A stretch of DNA of 64,000 bases from DATCJA01 sp963814955. GTDB taxonomy: Bacteria; Acidobacteriota; Vicinamibacteria; Vicinamibacterales; UBA2999. Position 1 is the stretch's first letter. Every line of letters starts with the position of its first letter. The notes under the pieces are model-generated. The model was not told the origin of the DNA, made no database searches, and saw only the letters and a list, made by a program, of their open reading frames with translations. Positions 38,009 through 46,448 of the stretch are shown in pieces. Location of the stretch: contig CAWFEX010000013.1 in NCBI GenBank assembly GCA_963814955.1, forward strand, positions 1 through 64,000. The letters are read 5' to 3'. The translations under genes and the position numbers were made by a program.

Positions 38009-38234
38009 CAGCCGATCCATCTGCTGCTTGGTTCTTCGTTGTCGTGGTTGGGCTGAATTTCAATGAGTTGCAAGCAGCTTACGGACAAAACGCGGACAGC
38101 AAACTTGTAGGGCCGCTGATTATCGACGACGGGGACATCATGATTCGTGCGGCGATCAACAGCGTTGCCTCGCAAGCGGTGCGCTCGTTCGCGTGCTCGA
38201 AGATTGGTGTCCGCCGTTCCCCGGGGGTTTTTCT

Positions 38235-38480
38235 TTACGACCCCAAGTCGCCGCCAGCAGCCGGCAGGACTAGAGTGGCTTTGATTGAAGATTGGGGCTG
38301 GCGAGCAAGGCCGTTGTTCACCTCCACTTTCTCGCCTTCCTTGATGAAGAGCGGTACTTTGATTTCCAGTCCGGTGTCGAGTGTGGCGTTCTTGGTGACC
38401 CTGCCGCTGGCGGTATCTCCGCGAACGGCAGGCTCGGTCTGGGCCACGGTCATCAACGCCACGTGTTGCGGGAGCTGGAT
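38235..38480 (-). pseudogene. efpL relic (C-terminal part only)
   Basis: Read on the minus strand, TVAQTEPAVRGDTASGRVTK through EIKVPLFIKEGEKVEVN nearly repeats residues 135-180 of the protein at 30038. The start and the N-terminal two domains are missing. The sequence on the right jumps from this segment to the leader of the second cold-shock gene. On the left a shared 28-base stretch (38,290-38,317) also occurs at 29,968-29,996. It is a shortened copy of the efpL-csp locus. The preceding 38,009-38,234 holds no recognisable gene. Confidence 0.75.
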
Positions 38481-38666
38481 TCTCGAGATCGGGCTCCTGG
38501 AAGTTACTCCTGCGTCATACCCTTGGAACGAGTAACCTTACAGAATGGAAGCTTGGATGCTGGGCTTGGTTACCGCCACGGGCATTCGCTGACGATCTCA
38601 ATGATGCAGGTAACGGCAAGACGTCTGTTCAGGTAACGAGCAGGACGTCTGCACACGGAGGCAAAG

Positions 38667-38870
38667 ATGACGGGAAAGATTAGAACATTACGAGTCGACA
38701 AAGGGTTTGGTTTTATCAAGGACGACACCGGGAAGGATCTGTTTTTCCATCAAAGTGCCATCTATGGCGAGGGCATTGACAATCTGCGTGAAGGCGACAG
38801 CGTCGAGTTCGACGTCGGACACGGACCGAAGGGGCCTCGTGCGGAGAACGTGCGGCGCACATCCACCTAA
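38667..38870 (+). CDS. Cold-shock domain protein, copy 2
   Basis: 67 residues, nearly identical to the product at 30986 (Ile for Val in SAIYGEG). The RNP1-like KGFGFIKDD and RNP2-like DLFFHQS are kept. The leader has the same tandem CAGGTAAC units (38607-38651) and CGGAGG site. Because coding sequence and leader are both kept while the adjacent efpL is destroyed, the copy looks under selection or is very recent. Confidence 0.92.
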   Translation: MTGKIRTLRVDKGFGFIKDDTGKDLFFHQSAIYGEGIDNLREGDSVEFDVGHGPKGPRAENVRRTST

Positions 38871-39015
38871 GCAGGGCTGACGGACACGGTCGTTGCGCCA
38901 CGCGGATGGCGCGACGACAAGTTCCTCATTCTTGCGAACGGCAAGCCGCTGAGCTCCACGCACGGGTCAGAGGAGGCCCTGGCCACCCTTGGCCTCGGGC
39001 GTACCCGCGCGCGCC

Positions 39016-39321
39016 TCAGTATCTCGGCTTGGGCCTTGGCTCGGCCTTCACGCCGCCGTGATCCTTGCAGGCGTTTGCCTTCAGTGTTGCCCGATCGGTC
39101 TTACCGTCGGCGCAGACATAGGTCGTTTGAACGGCATCCTTGGTTTCTCCAACCACCTTCTTCGTCCCCTTCTCGGTCGCCTCGACGGTCGCCTTACCGG
39201 CTTCCTTGGTCACGCTTCCAGCCTTCTTGGCGCCGTCTTTCAAGGCCCCCAGCTGCGCGAACGCCGCGCTGCCGGTGACACAGAAGACGGCCACCACCAG
39301 TGATGAGATGATTCGTCGCAT
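39016..39321 (-). CDS. Small secreted protein, DUF3761-like C-terminus
   Basis: 101 residues: signal peptide MRRIISSLVVAVFCVTGSAAFAQ, a Lys/Ala/Thr-rich helix (KDGAKKAGSVTKEAGKATVE), and a C-terminal YVCADGKTDRATLKANACKD followed by HGGV. Two cysteines and the C-x-D-G ... C-x-x-H-G-G-V order resemble DUF3761. The function is unknown. The helix is similar to LEA-like or apolipoprotein-like stretches. Confidence 0.7.
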   Translation of the reverse strand: MRRIISSLVVAVFCVTGSAAFAQLGALKDGAKKAGSVTKEAGKATVEATEKGTKKVVGETKDAVQTTYVCADGKTDRATLKANACKDHGGVKAEPRPKPRY

Positions 39322-39660
39322 GATGGAAACCCCCAGACATGTGGTTCAAGTGATGTTCCAGCGGGATCCATGAGCACGGACTGGGATCCGAGAACCCAAC
39401 CGCCATGGTGCTCTCAGACGCTTGGTTCTCGGTCCGACCAGGAATCGTGAGTCGCACGAAGCCGCAAACCGATGTGGTTCGACGTGGGCTTGGCAAAGGC
39501 CAGCAGCAGACGGAGCCTAATTTGCGCCGGCCGCCGCGTCCCGCTCATATAATCCACAGCGAATTTGGCCTGACTCGGATGCCGGCTCGGGTGCAGTATC
39601 TTCTGACCCGCACTCCGTGCGGGCGTAAACGTCGGGTGCAACACGTTGGGAGGAGCGATC
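39322..39660. other. Intergenic region, no gene seen
   Basis: 339 bases between divergent genes. Only short frames; no RNA or repeat recognised. The promoter of the following Tat-exported protein should be here. Confidence 0.35.
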
Positions 39661-40662
39661 ATGGCTAGAAAAACCAGCAGACGCCAGTTTGTGCAGGTTG
39701 CCGGCCTGGCTGCGCCAGGATTGATGGCGGCCACTCTTCCGCAGGCCGGCGTGATCGCTCAGGCGCAGGCGCGACCTGCGCCGAGCACGATGGGCGCACG
39801 CTTTCGCGCACTGCTCAATGGGCCGGAGCCATTGATATGCCCCGGCGCGTACGATGTCCTGACAGCTCGTCTGATTGAAGTGCACGGGTTCAAAGCCGCG
39901 TTTGTCGGCAGCAGCGCCCCCAATCAGGAGTTGGTCGCCCTGCCGGACCAGGCGATCGTCACGGTGTCCGAGATCATCGCGTATAACAGCGTCATTGCCT
40001 CGAACGTGGATATCCCGATACTCGCGGACGTGGACGATTTCGGCGCCACGCCCCTGAACGTGTACCGCTTTGCGAAGCAGGCCGAAAAAGGCGGCATCGG
40101 GTGCGCGGCCTTCGATGACCGGATGCCGCTCAACCGCGCCACCGCCTATAACGTTCCTGGCGTTTTTCCGAAGGCTCGGATGATCGACAACATCCACGCG
40201 GCCGCTGACGCGCGCACGGACATGGTGCTGATCGCACGGTGCCTCGCTCCGACGCCGAACAATTCGTACACAGAGATGCTGGATCGGGCGGCGGCGTATG
40301 CCGAAGCCGGTGCTGACGCCGTATGGATTGGATTGCCGACCGCGCAAGACTACGTACGCGCGGCCGACATGGTCAAAAAGCCCCTCATGGCGGTGATCGG
40401 CGGAGCGAACCTGCCGGCCACGGCAGCCGCGATGAAGGCAGCCCGCATCGCGGTCGGCCAGTCCGCGAGTATGGTCAACATCGCGTTGGGCGCCATCGAC
40501 AAAGCCCTGGTCGAGTTGAAAACCACGGGCCGAATGACCGAAGCGCAGAAGGGGTCTCTGAGCCGGGAGACGGCGGACAAGGTTGAGCAGGTCGAAGAGC
40601 TCAACGCCCGCTCGCGGAAGTACAACCTTCCCACCGCGTCGGCTCCCGAACGCCAGCCGTAG
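39661..40662 (+). CDS. Tat-exported isocitrate lyase/PEP mutase-family protein
   Basis: 333 residues. A twin-arginine signal, RKTSRRQFVQVAGLAAPGLM, leads to a TIM-barrel domain of the PEP mutase/ICL family: PGAYDVLTARLIEVHGFKAA, the metal-binding DVDDFG (Asp-x-Asp), and the alpha/beta repeats to VGQSASMVNIALGAI. Ordinary PEP mutase carries a KKCGH-like motif; here the corresponding region reads CAAFDDRMPLN, so the catalytic residue differs. The family usually cleaves or isomerises short 2-oxo or hydroxy acids. Export of such an enzyme is unusual. Confidence 0.8.
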   Translation: MARKTSRRQFVQVAGLAAPGLMAATLPQAGVIAQAQARPAPSTMGARFRALLNGPEPLICPGAYDVLTARLIEVHGFKAAFVGSSAPNQELVALPDQAIVTVSEIIAYNSVIASNVDIPILADVDDFGATPLNVYRFAKQAEKGGIGCAAFDDRMPLNRATAYNVPGVFPKARMIDNIHAAADARTDMVLIARCLAPTPNNSYTEMLDRAAAYAEAGADAVWIGLPTAQDYVRAADMVKKPLMAVIGGANLPATAAAMKAARIAVGQSASMVNIALGAIDKALVELKTTGRMTEAQKGSLSRETADKVEQVEELNARSRKYNLPTASAPERQP

Positions 40663-40823
40663 CCGTTGCGCTCGAGCCAAGATGGCCTCGCGACCATAGC
40701 GCGTGGCTCACGGGCCACGTTGCAGATCCTCGGTTAGCACTTGAGTCGCCCGGGATTGATATCGTCGCGTGTTTCGGCGATGCTGTCGTCTTGGCGTTCC
40801 GACGTTAAGGTCGAGAAGTCAGA

Positions 40824-42710
40824 ATGATCGGGCGCACCGTACTCCACTACAAGATCCTCTCTCCGCTTGGCTCCGGGGGCATGGGGGTCGTCTATCTCGC
40901 CGAGGACGAACGCCTCGGACGACAGGTGGCGCTCAAGTTTCTCCCTGCGAGCTGGTTGCAGGAACCCGTGGCACTCGAGCGGTTTCGAGTTGAGGCGCGT
41001 GCGGCCAGTGCGCTCAGCCACCCGGGAATCTGCACGATTTATGACATCGGCAACGACGGCGATTCACCCTTCATCGTCATGGAGGCCCTCAAGGGCGAGA
41101 CGCTTCGAGAACGGATTGCAAGGGGCGCTTTGCGGGCTCAGGAGATTCTCGAGATCGGCGTTCAACTGAGTGACGCGTTGGACGCGGCGCATTCGCGCGG
41201 AATCGTCCATCGGGACATCAAGCCCGCGAACATATTTCTTGGTGAGAAGAACCGGGTGAAGGTACTCGACTTCGGGTTGGCCAAGCTTGGCGCGACCCCG
41301 TCGGGGCCTCCATCCCTGACTGACTCGACGACCGTCGCGATGCTCCGTGCCCACCAGATTCAGATGACAACTCCGGGGACGGCGGTGGGAACGGTCTCGT
41401 ATATGTCTCCCGAGCAGGCGCGCGGGGACGATGTTGATACCCGTACAGACCTGTTCTCTGTCGGCGCCGTGCTCTACGAGATGGCTACAGGCGTCCAGGC
41501 CTTTGGCGGCAACAGCATCGCCGTGACCTTCGATGGCATCCTGAATCGCACGCCGAAGCCAATCTCGCAGTTGAACCCCCTGATACCGTCGCAGGTCGAA
41601 GCCGTTGTTGCCAAGGCACTCGAGAAGGACCGCGAGCTCCGGTACCAGCACGCGTCGGACCTGCACGCAGAATTGAAGCGGATTCGCCGCGATCTCGACG
41701 GCAGCTCCTTCGTCACGAGCCAGGCGGGGTTGACTGCCGCGCGTGACGCGGCGGTCGCCGCGACCGCCACTCAATCGCAAGTGATCATCCCTTCGCGGGG
41801 GCGCTGGTACAAGACGGGAGCAGTGGCGGCACTCGTTGTCGTGGCTGTAGGCATGTGGGCCTGGCTTGACCGACGCGGAAGCGAGCAGAGCGCTGGAACT
41901 CCGGTCGGCGTGCAAGATGCGGTAGCCCCTGGAGGGTCGCCAGCTGAAACACCAGCTGCGGTTGCTCCTGCGGCGCCATCGGCGCTGGCGGGGCCGGCAC
42001 CCGGCAGCGTTGTGGAACCGGCCGACGCGCAACCTCCACCGGCGCCGTCTGAGCGCCCTCAGGCAAGTCAACCCGTTGAGACGCCCCGACCGCCGCTGCG
42101 TCCCGCTCCCACGCCCGCGGGAGGTGCCACGATACCCGAGCAATCGCCACCGTCTCCGCCGACAAACACGGCGACTGTACAGGGGCCCACGATTCCAAGT
42201 GCGTCAGCCGCAGAACCGCCTGCGAGCACCATCACCGGTCGCGACAATGCGCCCAATCAAACACCGCCGTCGGCAGTCGCGCCCCCGGCTCCGGCAGCAG
42301 AGAGTCGAGCAGGCGCCACTCCCTCCGTACCGGCCCCGCTTCCTCAGAAACCAGACATATCCGCGCCCCCGCCGGCGAAGCCTTCCGTTGCCCCGATCGA
42401 CGATGAGGCCGCTATTCGCGGTGTTCTTCGCTCCTACGAGCAGGCGATAGAAACGAAGGACATTGCGCTATATCGTTCCATCCGGCCACGTCTGACACCG
42501 GCGGAAGAGGCGCTGTTGCGAAACAGCTTCCAGCAGGTGGATTCCCAGGAGGTCACGATTCGCGTTGAGAGCCTCAACATCGATGGCCGCGTTGCGACGG
42601 TTCGCATCGTCCGTCAGGACACGCTCGTGTTTGGCGGCCGGCGTCAGACGCAGAACACCACCCAGACCCTGCAGTTCGAGAAGACCGCGTCTGGGTGGGT
42701 CATCAACTAA
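40824..42710 (+). CDS. Membrane Ser/Thr protein kinase with C-terminal SnoaL-like domain
   Basis: 628 residues. The kinase domain (about 8-280) has a Gly loop (GSGGMGVVY), catalytic Lys38 (VALKF), HRDIKPAN with Asp131, DFG at 149-151, and an activation-loop GTVSYMSPEQ. A single helix at about 332-350 (GAVAALVVVAVGMWAWL) leads to a long Pro/Ala-rich stretch to about 510. A terminal SnoaL/NTF2-like domain (DDEAAIRGVLRSYEQAIETK) follows. It lies across the membrane with the kinase inside. Such kinases are abundant in acidobacteria. The external ligand is unknown. Start chosen as the only ATG giving the full kinase fold. Confidence 0.92.
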   Translation: MIGRTVLHYKILSPLGSGGMGVVYLAEDERLGRQVALKFLPASWLQEPVALERFRVEARAASALSHPGICTIYDIGNDGDSPFIVMEALKGETLRERIARGALRAQEILEIGVQLSDALDAAHSRGIVHRDIKPANIFLGEKNRVKVLDFGLAKLGATPSGPPSLTDSTTVAMLRAHQIQMTTPGTAVGTVSYMSPEQARGDDVDTRTDLFSVGAVLYEMATGVQAFGGNSIAVTFDGILNRTPKPISQLNPLIPSQVEAVVAKALEKDRELRYQHASDLHAELKRIRRDLDGSSFVTSQAGLTAARDAAVAATATQSQVIIPSRGRWYKTGAVAALVVVAVGMWAWLDRRGSEQSAGTPVGVQDAVAPGGSPAETPAAVAPAAPSALAGPAPGSVVEPADAQPPPAPSERPQASQPVETPRPPLRPAPTPAGGATIPEQSPPSPPTNTATVQGPTIPSASAAEPPASTITGRDNAPNQTPPSAVAPPAPAAESRAGATPSVPAPLPQKPDISAPPPAKPSVAPIDDEAAIRGVLRSYEQAIETKDIALYRSIRPRLTPAEEALLRNSFQQVDSQEVTIRVESLNIDGRVATVRIVRQDTLVFGGRRQTQNTTQTLQFEKTASGWVIN

Positions 42711-42736
42711 CGGAATGAATCTCCTGACTGCATAGC

Positions 42737-44080
42737 ATGAACGTCACAAAGGCGATGCGCCTGACGATTGCCATCGCGGCACTGGCGCGGCTTGCGGACC
42801 CTGCGGCGGCGCACGCACAACAGCCGTACAACGTGACTGTGAACATCACGGAGCTTTCGCGAATCTTCGCGGATCTGTACGGGCCGGGCGGCCTGGTTGT
42901 GAACAGCTCGGCGGACCTCGCTGGAGGCGTTTCGCATTCGGGTCATTTCAACAGCGGGTTTGAAAGCGAGTTCTCCCAGTTCGGAACGGCACTGACCAGC
43001 CAGATCGTGTCCCTGCCGCTGCCGGCGCCCGCTTCCGGATTCACCTATCAACTCGATCCTGGGCTTGGCGTGTTCGTACGGTCGACAACCAGCTTTGGCC
43101 CGATTTTTTCCGAGCGGGCCGACACCATCGGCGCGCGCCGTTTTGCGATTGGCTTTGCCTTTCAACGCCTCACGTTCGATTCGATCGAGGGCTTGGATCT
43201 TCGGGCCGTGCCGGCCGTTTTCTCGCACGACAGCGCCGAGCTGCGCGGTGGCCGTGAAGACGTTGTCACCACGCTGAACACGATCGACGCACAAGTCTCG
43301 CGCTCAGCCACGTTCTTGAGCTACGGAGTGACCGACGCGCTCGACGTCTCGTTCGCGGTATCGTTCGTCACCACCGAGGTGGTCGTCACCTCGGACGCAA
43401 CGATTCAACGCCTTGGCACAACTGTCCCGGAAATACATTTCTTCCGCGCCGCCGATGACAGCATCGGAAGGCGTCGGCTGTTCACCGCGTTCGGACACGC
43501 GAGCGGCCTCGGCGACCTGACCGTCCGATTGAAACAGACGCTCACCAAGTCGCAAAGACGGGGCACGGCGCTCGGCGTCGATCTGCGCATGCCCACAGGC
43601 GACGAGCGGAATCTTCTCGGGACGGGCGCGGTTGGCGTACAGCCGTTCTTCGTATGGTCCGCGACCTACGGCGCGTTCTCACCTCACGTGAACGCTGGCT
43701 ACCAGTGGAATGGCTCGAGCATTCTCGCCGGGGAGCCGGGTACGGGGATCGCGGAAGATCTTCCAGACGCTGGCGTCTATGCGCTCGGTGCGGTTCTCGC
43801 CATTCATCCCCGAGTGACGGCCGCCGCTGATCTTCTCGGCAGGTACTGGATCGACTCGCCCCGGGTGCGTCCCGACGACTTTCACTCGCTCGACGGTCAT
43901 TCGGTTTTTCCCAGCCTGACGTTCACGTCTAGTTCCTTCAACGAGCTGAACGGAGCATTCGGATTGAAAATCAACGTCCTGGGACAGCTGCTCGTGAACG
44001 CCAATCTCCTCGTCCGCCTCAATTCGGTGGGACTGCGCGACAAGGTCTCGCCGCTCGTCGGCGTCGAGTACGCTTTCTGA
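42737..44080 (+). CDS. Outer-membrane beta-barrel protein, transporter-like
   Basis: 447 residues with a signal peptide (AMRLTIAIAALARLADPAAA). The mature region has many alternating beta-strands and ends in VSPLVGVEYAF, a C-terminal aromatic typical of OM barrels. Conserved-like blocks are DAQVSRSATFLSYGVTDALDV and KQTLTKSQRRGTALGVDLRM, as in proteins of the MetA-pathway phenol-degradation barrel type. No substrate is known. It follows the kinase by 26 bases and may be co-transcribed with it. Confidence 0.78.
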   Translation: MNVTKAMRLTIAIAALARLADPAAAHAQQPYNVTVNITELSRIFADLYGPGGLVVNSSADLAGGVSHSGHFNSGFESEFSQFGTALTSQIVSLPLPAPASGFTYQLDPGLGVFVRSTTSFGPIFSERADTIGARRFAIGFAFQRLTFDSIEGLDLRAVPAVFSHDSAELRGGREDVVTTLNTIDAQVSRSATFLSYGVTDALDVSFAVSFVTTEVVVTSDATIQRLGTTVPEIHFFRAADDSIGRRRLFTAFGHASGLGDLTVRLKQTLTKSQRRGTALGVDLRMPTGDERNLLGTGAVGVQPFFVWSATYGAFSPHVNAGYQWNGSSILAGEPGTGIAEDLPDAGVYALGAVLAIHPRVTAAADLLGRYWIDSPRVRPDDFHSLDGHSVFPSLTFTSSSFNELNGAFGLKINVLGQLLVNANLLVRLNSVGLRDKVSPLVGVEYAF

Positions 44081-44088
44081 GGCGCTCG

Positions 44089-44520
44089 ATGGAGCGATCA
44101 ATGAATGCGATGAGTGAGCGTGCTTCTCCAGTGGGCAACCCGATCTTGGAGCAAATGGTTCCGCGAAACCGCACGCTCGACGGCTTCGCGCTCGAACCCG
44201 GATGTGCCCAGGGAGTGGCCCTACAATCACTCGCCGCTGGTACGCGGCTCACAGTGAACACGCGCAACACCCGATATCAGGTTGTTGTTTTGGATCCCGT
44301 CACGCGACAGGTGACCGTCAGTGGAGGCTTGACTTTCCGCAGGGGGATCCAGGGTCGTCTCGAAGGTGCCACCGTTGGCGGCAGCGTGTTGCGACTCGGT
44401 TGGATTGGCGTCGGTCTGAGGATGGAGCTGTCGACAGATGGTCGGCGGATCACGACATCGGCGGTTCGGACCGTCACGATCGAGCGCCACTTTCAACTTT
44501 CGAGTTCAAGTGCAAAGTGA
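44089..44520 (+). CDS. Small protein of unknown function
   Basis: 143 residues, no signal. Contains a compact beta-rich segment (TRLTVNTRNTRYQVVVLDPV through GVGLRMELSTDGRRITTSAV). Nine bases after the barrel gene, so probably in the same transcript. The fold resembles small OB/SH3-like binders. Other starts (44101) are possible. No family recognised. Confidence 0.6.
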   Translation: MERSMNAMSERASPVGNPILEQMVPRNRTLDGFALEPGCAQGVALQSLAAGTRLTVNTRNTRYQVVVLDPVTRQVTVSGGLTFRRGIQGRLEGATVGGSVLRLGWIGVGLRMELSTDGRRITTSAVRTVTIERHFQLSSSSAK

Positions 44521-44537
44521 ACTTCTCAACAGCACCT

Positions 44538-45451
44538 TTATGGGAGCGTTCCCTTCAGTTCTTTATACATTCGTCGCAGAACGACTTCCCTCTGCGCGGC
44601 GAATGCGTGACAGCTTCGCGTACTGATCGAGCTTGACTGCGGCGACTGCCTGATCTTCACTCGCGCCCCGCGCAATCTCATTCTGGAGTCCGTCTCGTGC
44701 TTCCACGAGGATTTGCCGCATGCGGTCGAGCGCCGCTCGAGTCTGCTGCGGATTTTCGGGGATTGGCCCATGACCCGGTATGAAGATGTCGGCGTCGAGC
44801 GCCTTCACCGCATCCAGCACCCGAATCCACGAGACACCGTAGCCCCCTGCCATATTCGGAAATTCTTCGTTGAAGAACACCTCGCTCATGTACGCAATCC
44901 GGTCTTGGGGAACGAACAGAATGCTGTCTCCTTTCGTGTGCGCGGAGCCGAAATAGAGAATCTGAATCTCCTTGCCGCCGAGGTGCAGTGTCATTCGATC
45001 GCGAAACGTCGCGTCGGGCATCCGTGCGCGCTGCTCCTCGTCCGGTAGCTTGCCCCGCTGCATCTGGTCGAGCAAGCCGGCACGGTAAGTTTCGTGCCCG
45101 ATCTTGAATGCATCAGCGTAGGCGATATTTCCCTTGCTGAACGGATCGTGAAACACCGACGAGACGAGATAGCGAACGGGCTGTTTTGTGACGCCGGCAA
45201 TCGCTTGCCGTTGGGCGCGCGCGATCGCTTCCGAGTCGAGAGCGTCGAAGACCACCACGCCCTCGCTCGTGGCGACGACGCCGCTGTTGAAAAGCCTGCC
45301 TTCGGTGTTCTGGGTGAACACGTAATGGCCGGGAATGATCTGCCTCAAGCTGCCCTGAGTTGGCCGCCCGATCAGGGGACGGCGTCTGCGAAGCGGCAGC
45401 GCTCTGCAGCGCAAGCAAAAGCACAGCGATGGTCGCAAGCCTGGTCGTCAT
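44538..45451 (-). CDS. MBL-fold hydrolase-like secreted protein, frameshifted, atypical zinc site
   Basis: A signal peptide (MTTRLATIAVLLLALQSAAA) starts at 45451. After a frame change near 45,370 the domain reads GHYVFTQNTEGRLFNSGVVA through AYMSEVFFNEEFP, with HTKGDS, and PGHGP near the end. A second shift near 44,610 gives the natural end AAQREVVLRRMYKELKGTLP. The HxHxDH motif is missing: the position reads VSSVFHDPFSKGN. It may therefore lack two zinc ligands and be inactive or changed in substrate. A copy of its last 65 residues lies at 49,400-49,610. Confidence 0.78.
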
Positions 45452-45510
45452 GGGCGTAATGCTAACGCCAAATCGGTCGAACGTCTTCGCGCTGGCGGTA
45501 TGATTCACGC

Positions 45511-46173
45511 ATGTCGACGACATCCATGTCCCCGAACGGCCGGGTGGTGATTCCGCCTCGTCTGCGAGAGAAGCGCCGCCGGATCCTTCTGCTCCTGTGT
45601 GTGCCCTTCTTGTGCGTGGCCGGCTGCAGTGCTTCGCCAGGCAATCCGAAAGTCCCGGCTGGCGCCACCAGCTCCGGCGGCAAGCATGCGGTCATCGAAA
45701 CCGACAAAGGCGCAATCGAGATGGAATTTTTCGAGGCAGACGCGCCGAAAGCTGTCGAGAATTTCAGGCTGCTGGCCGAGCACGGTTACTACGATGGCCT
45801 GACGTTCCACCGCGTCGTCAAAGCATTCATGATCCAGGGCGGCGATCCCTCAGGCAACGGCACAGGCGGAGAGAGTGCGTGGGGAGGTTCGTTCGCTGAC
45901 GAAATCAACCCGCAGTCGGCGCTCTACAGCGGCGGCTACCGCCGCGGCTTCGTGGCGATGGCCAACGCGGGCCCCAACACCAACGGCAGCCAGTTCTTCA
46001 TTCTTCAGGAGGATTATCCGCTTCCACCCAACTACGTGATTTTCGCGCGGGTCACAGGAGGCCTCGAGGTGGTCGACGCGCTCGCCAACACCGAGACAAC
46101 CGTGGGTCCTGGCGGCGAACCGAGCCAGCCCGTTACACAGCTCACGATGAAGAAGGTCACCATTCGTCCCTAA
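45511..46173 (+). CDS. Cyclophilin-type peptidyl-prolyl isomerase lipoprotein
   Basis: 220 residues. A lipobox-like LCVAGC follows an N-terminal helix. The cyclophilin domain has the expected HRVVKAFMIQGGDP (catalytic Arg), GFVAMANAGPNTNGSQFFI, and the C-terminal LTMKKVTIRP. It catalyses cis-trans change of proline bonds in exported proteins, outside the cytoplasm. It is divergent from the MBL gene. Its final codons recur at 49,638-49,670. Confidence 0.9.
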   Translation: MSTTSMSPNGRVVIPPRLREKRRRILLLLCVPFLCVAGCSASPGNPKVPAGATSSGGKHAVIETDKGAIEMEFFEADAPKAVENFRLLAEHGYYDGLTFHRVVKAFMIQGGDPSGNGTGGESAWGGSFADEINPQSALYSGGYRRGFVAMANAGPNTNGSQFFILQEDYPLPPNYVIFARVTGGLEVVDALANTETTVGPGGEPSQPVTQLTMKKVTIRP

Positions 46174-46206
46174 TCGCCAGCGCGCTTCGGTTCGTCCAGT
46201 CATCGT

Positions 46207-46345
46207 CGTTCGAAAGAGACTCGCTCCGCCTATGCAGGCCGATGCGCGCAGGAACGAATGAATCTGGCGCACCGCCAGCGGAATTCGCTCCTTGGGCTCT
46301 TTCCACGGAGAAAGGCTCACTTCGGCCTTGGGCGCGAGCATCTTA
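46207..46345 (-). pseudogene. 3' relic of an alpha/beta hydrolase
   Basis: Read on the minus strand: AEVSLSPWKEPKERIPLAVR, then QIHSFLRA. This is the end of the Tat-exported hydrolase at 49768, nearly identical over about 110 bases. The rest of that gene is absent. The surrounding 46,174-46,448 holds nothing else. Confidence 0.75.
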
Positions 46346-46448
46346 GCGGGGATAGGAAACATTAGCGCGGCGTGGATATACGATAAGCAACCTCTGGAAG
46401 TGGAGGAACCGTCATCAAGGCGCTCACACTTCAATCGCGGGGATAGCC

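Noticed and set aside
38002..38535. Plus-strand frame of 177 residues between the barrel gene and the second csp
   Set aside because: It crosses the efpL relic antisense and shows no coherent domain.
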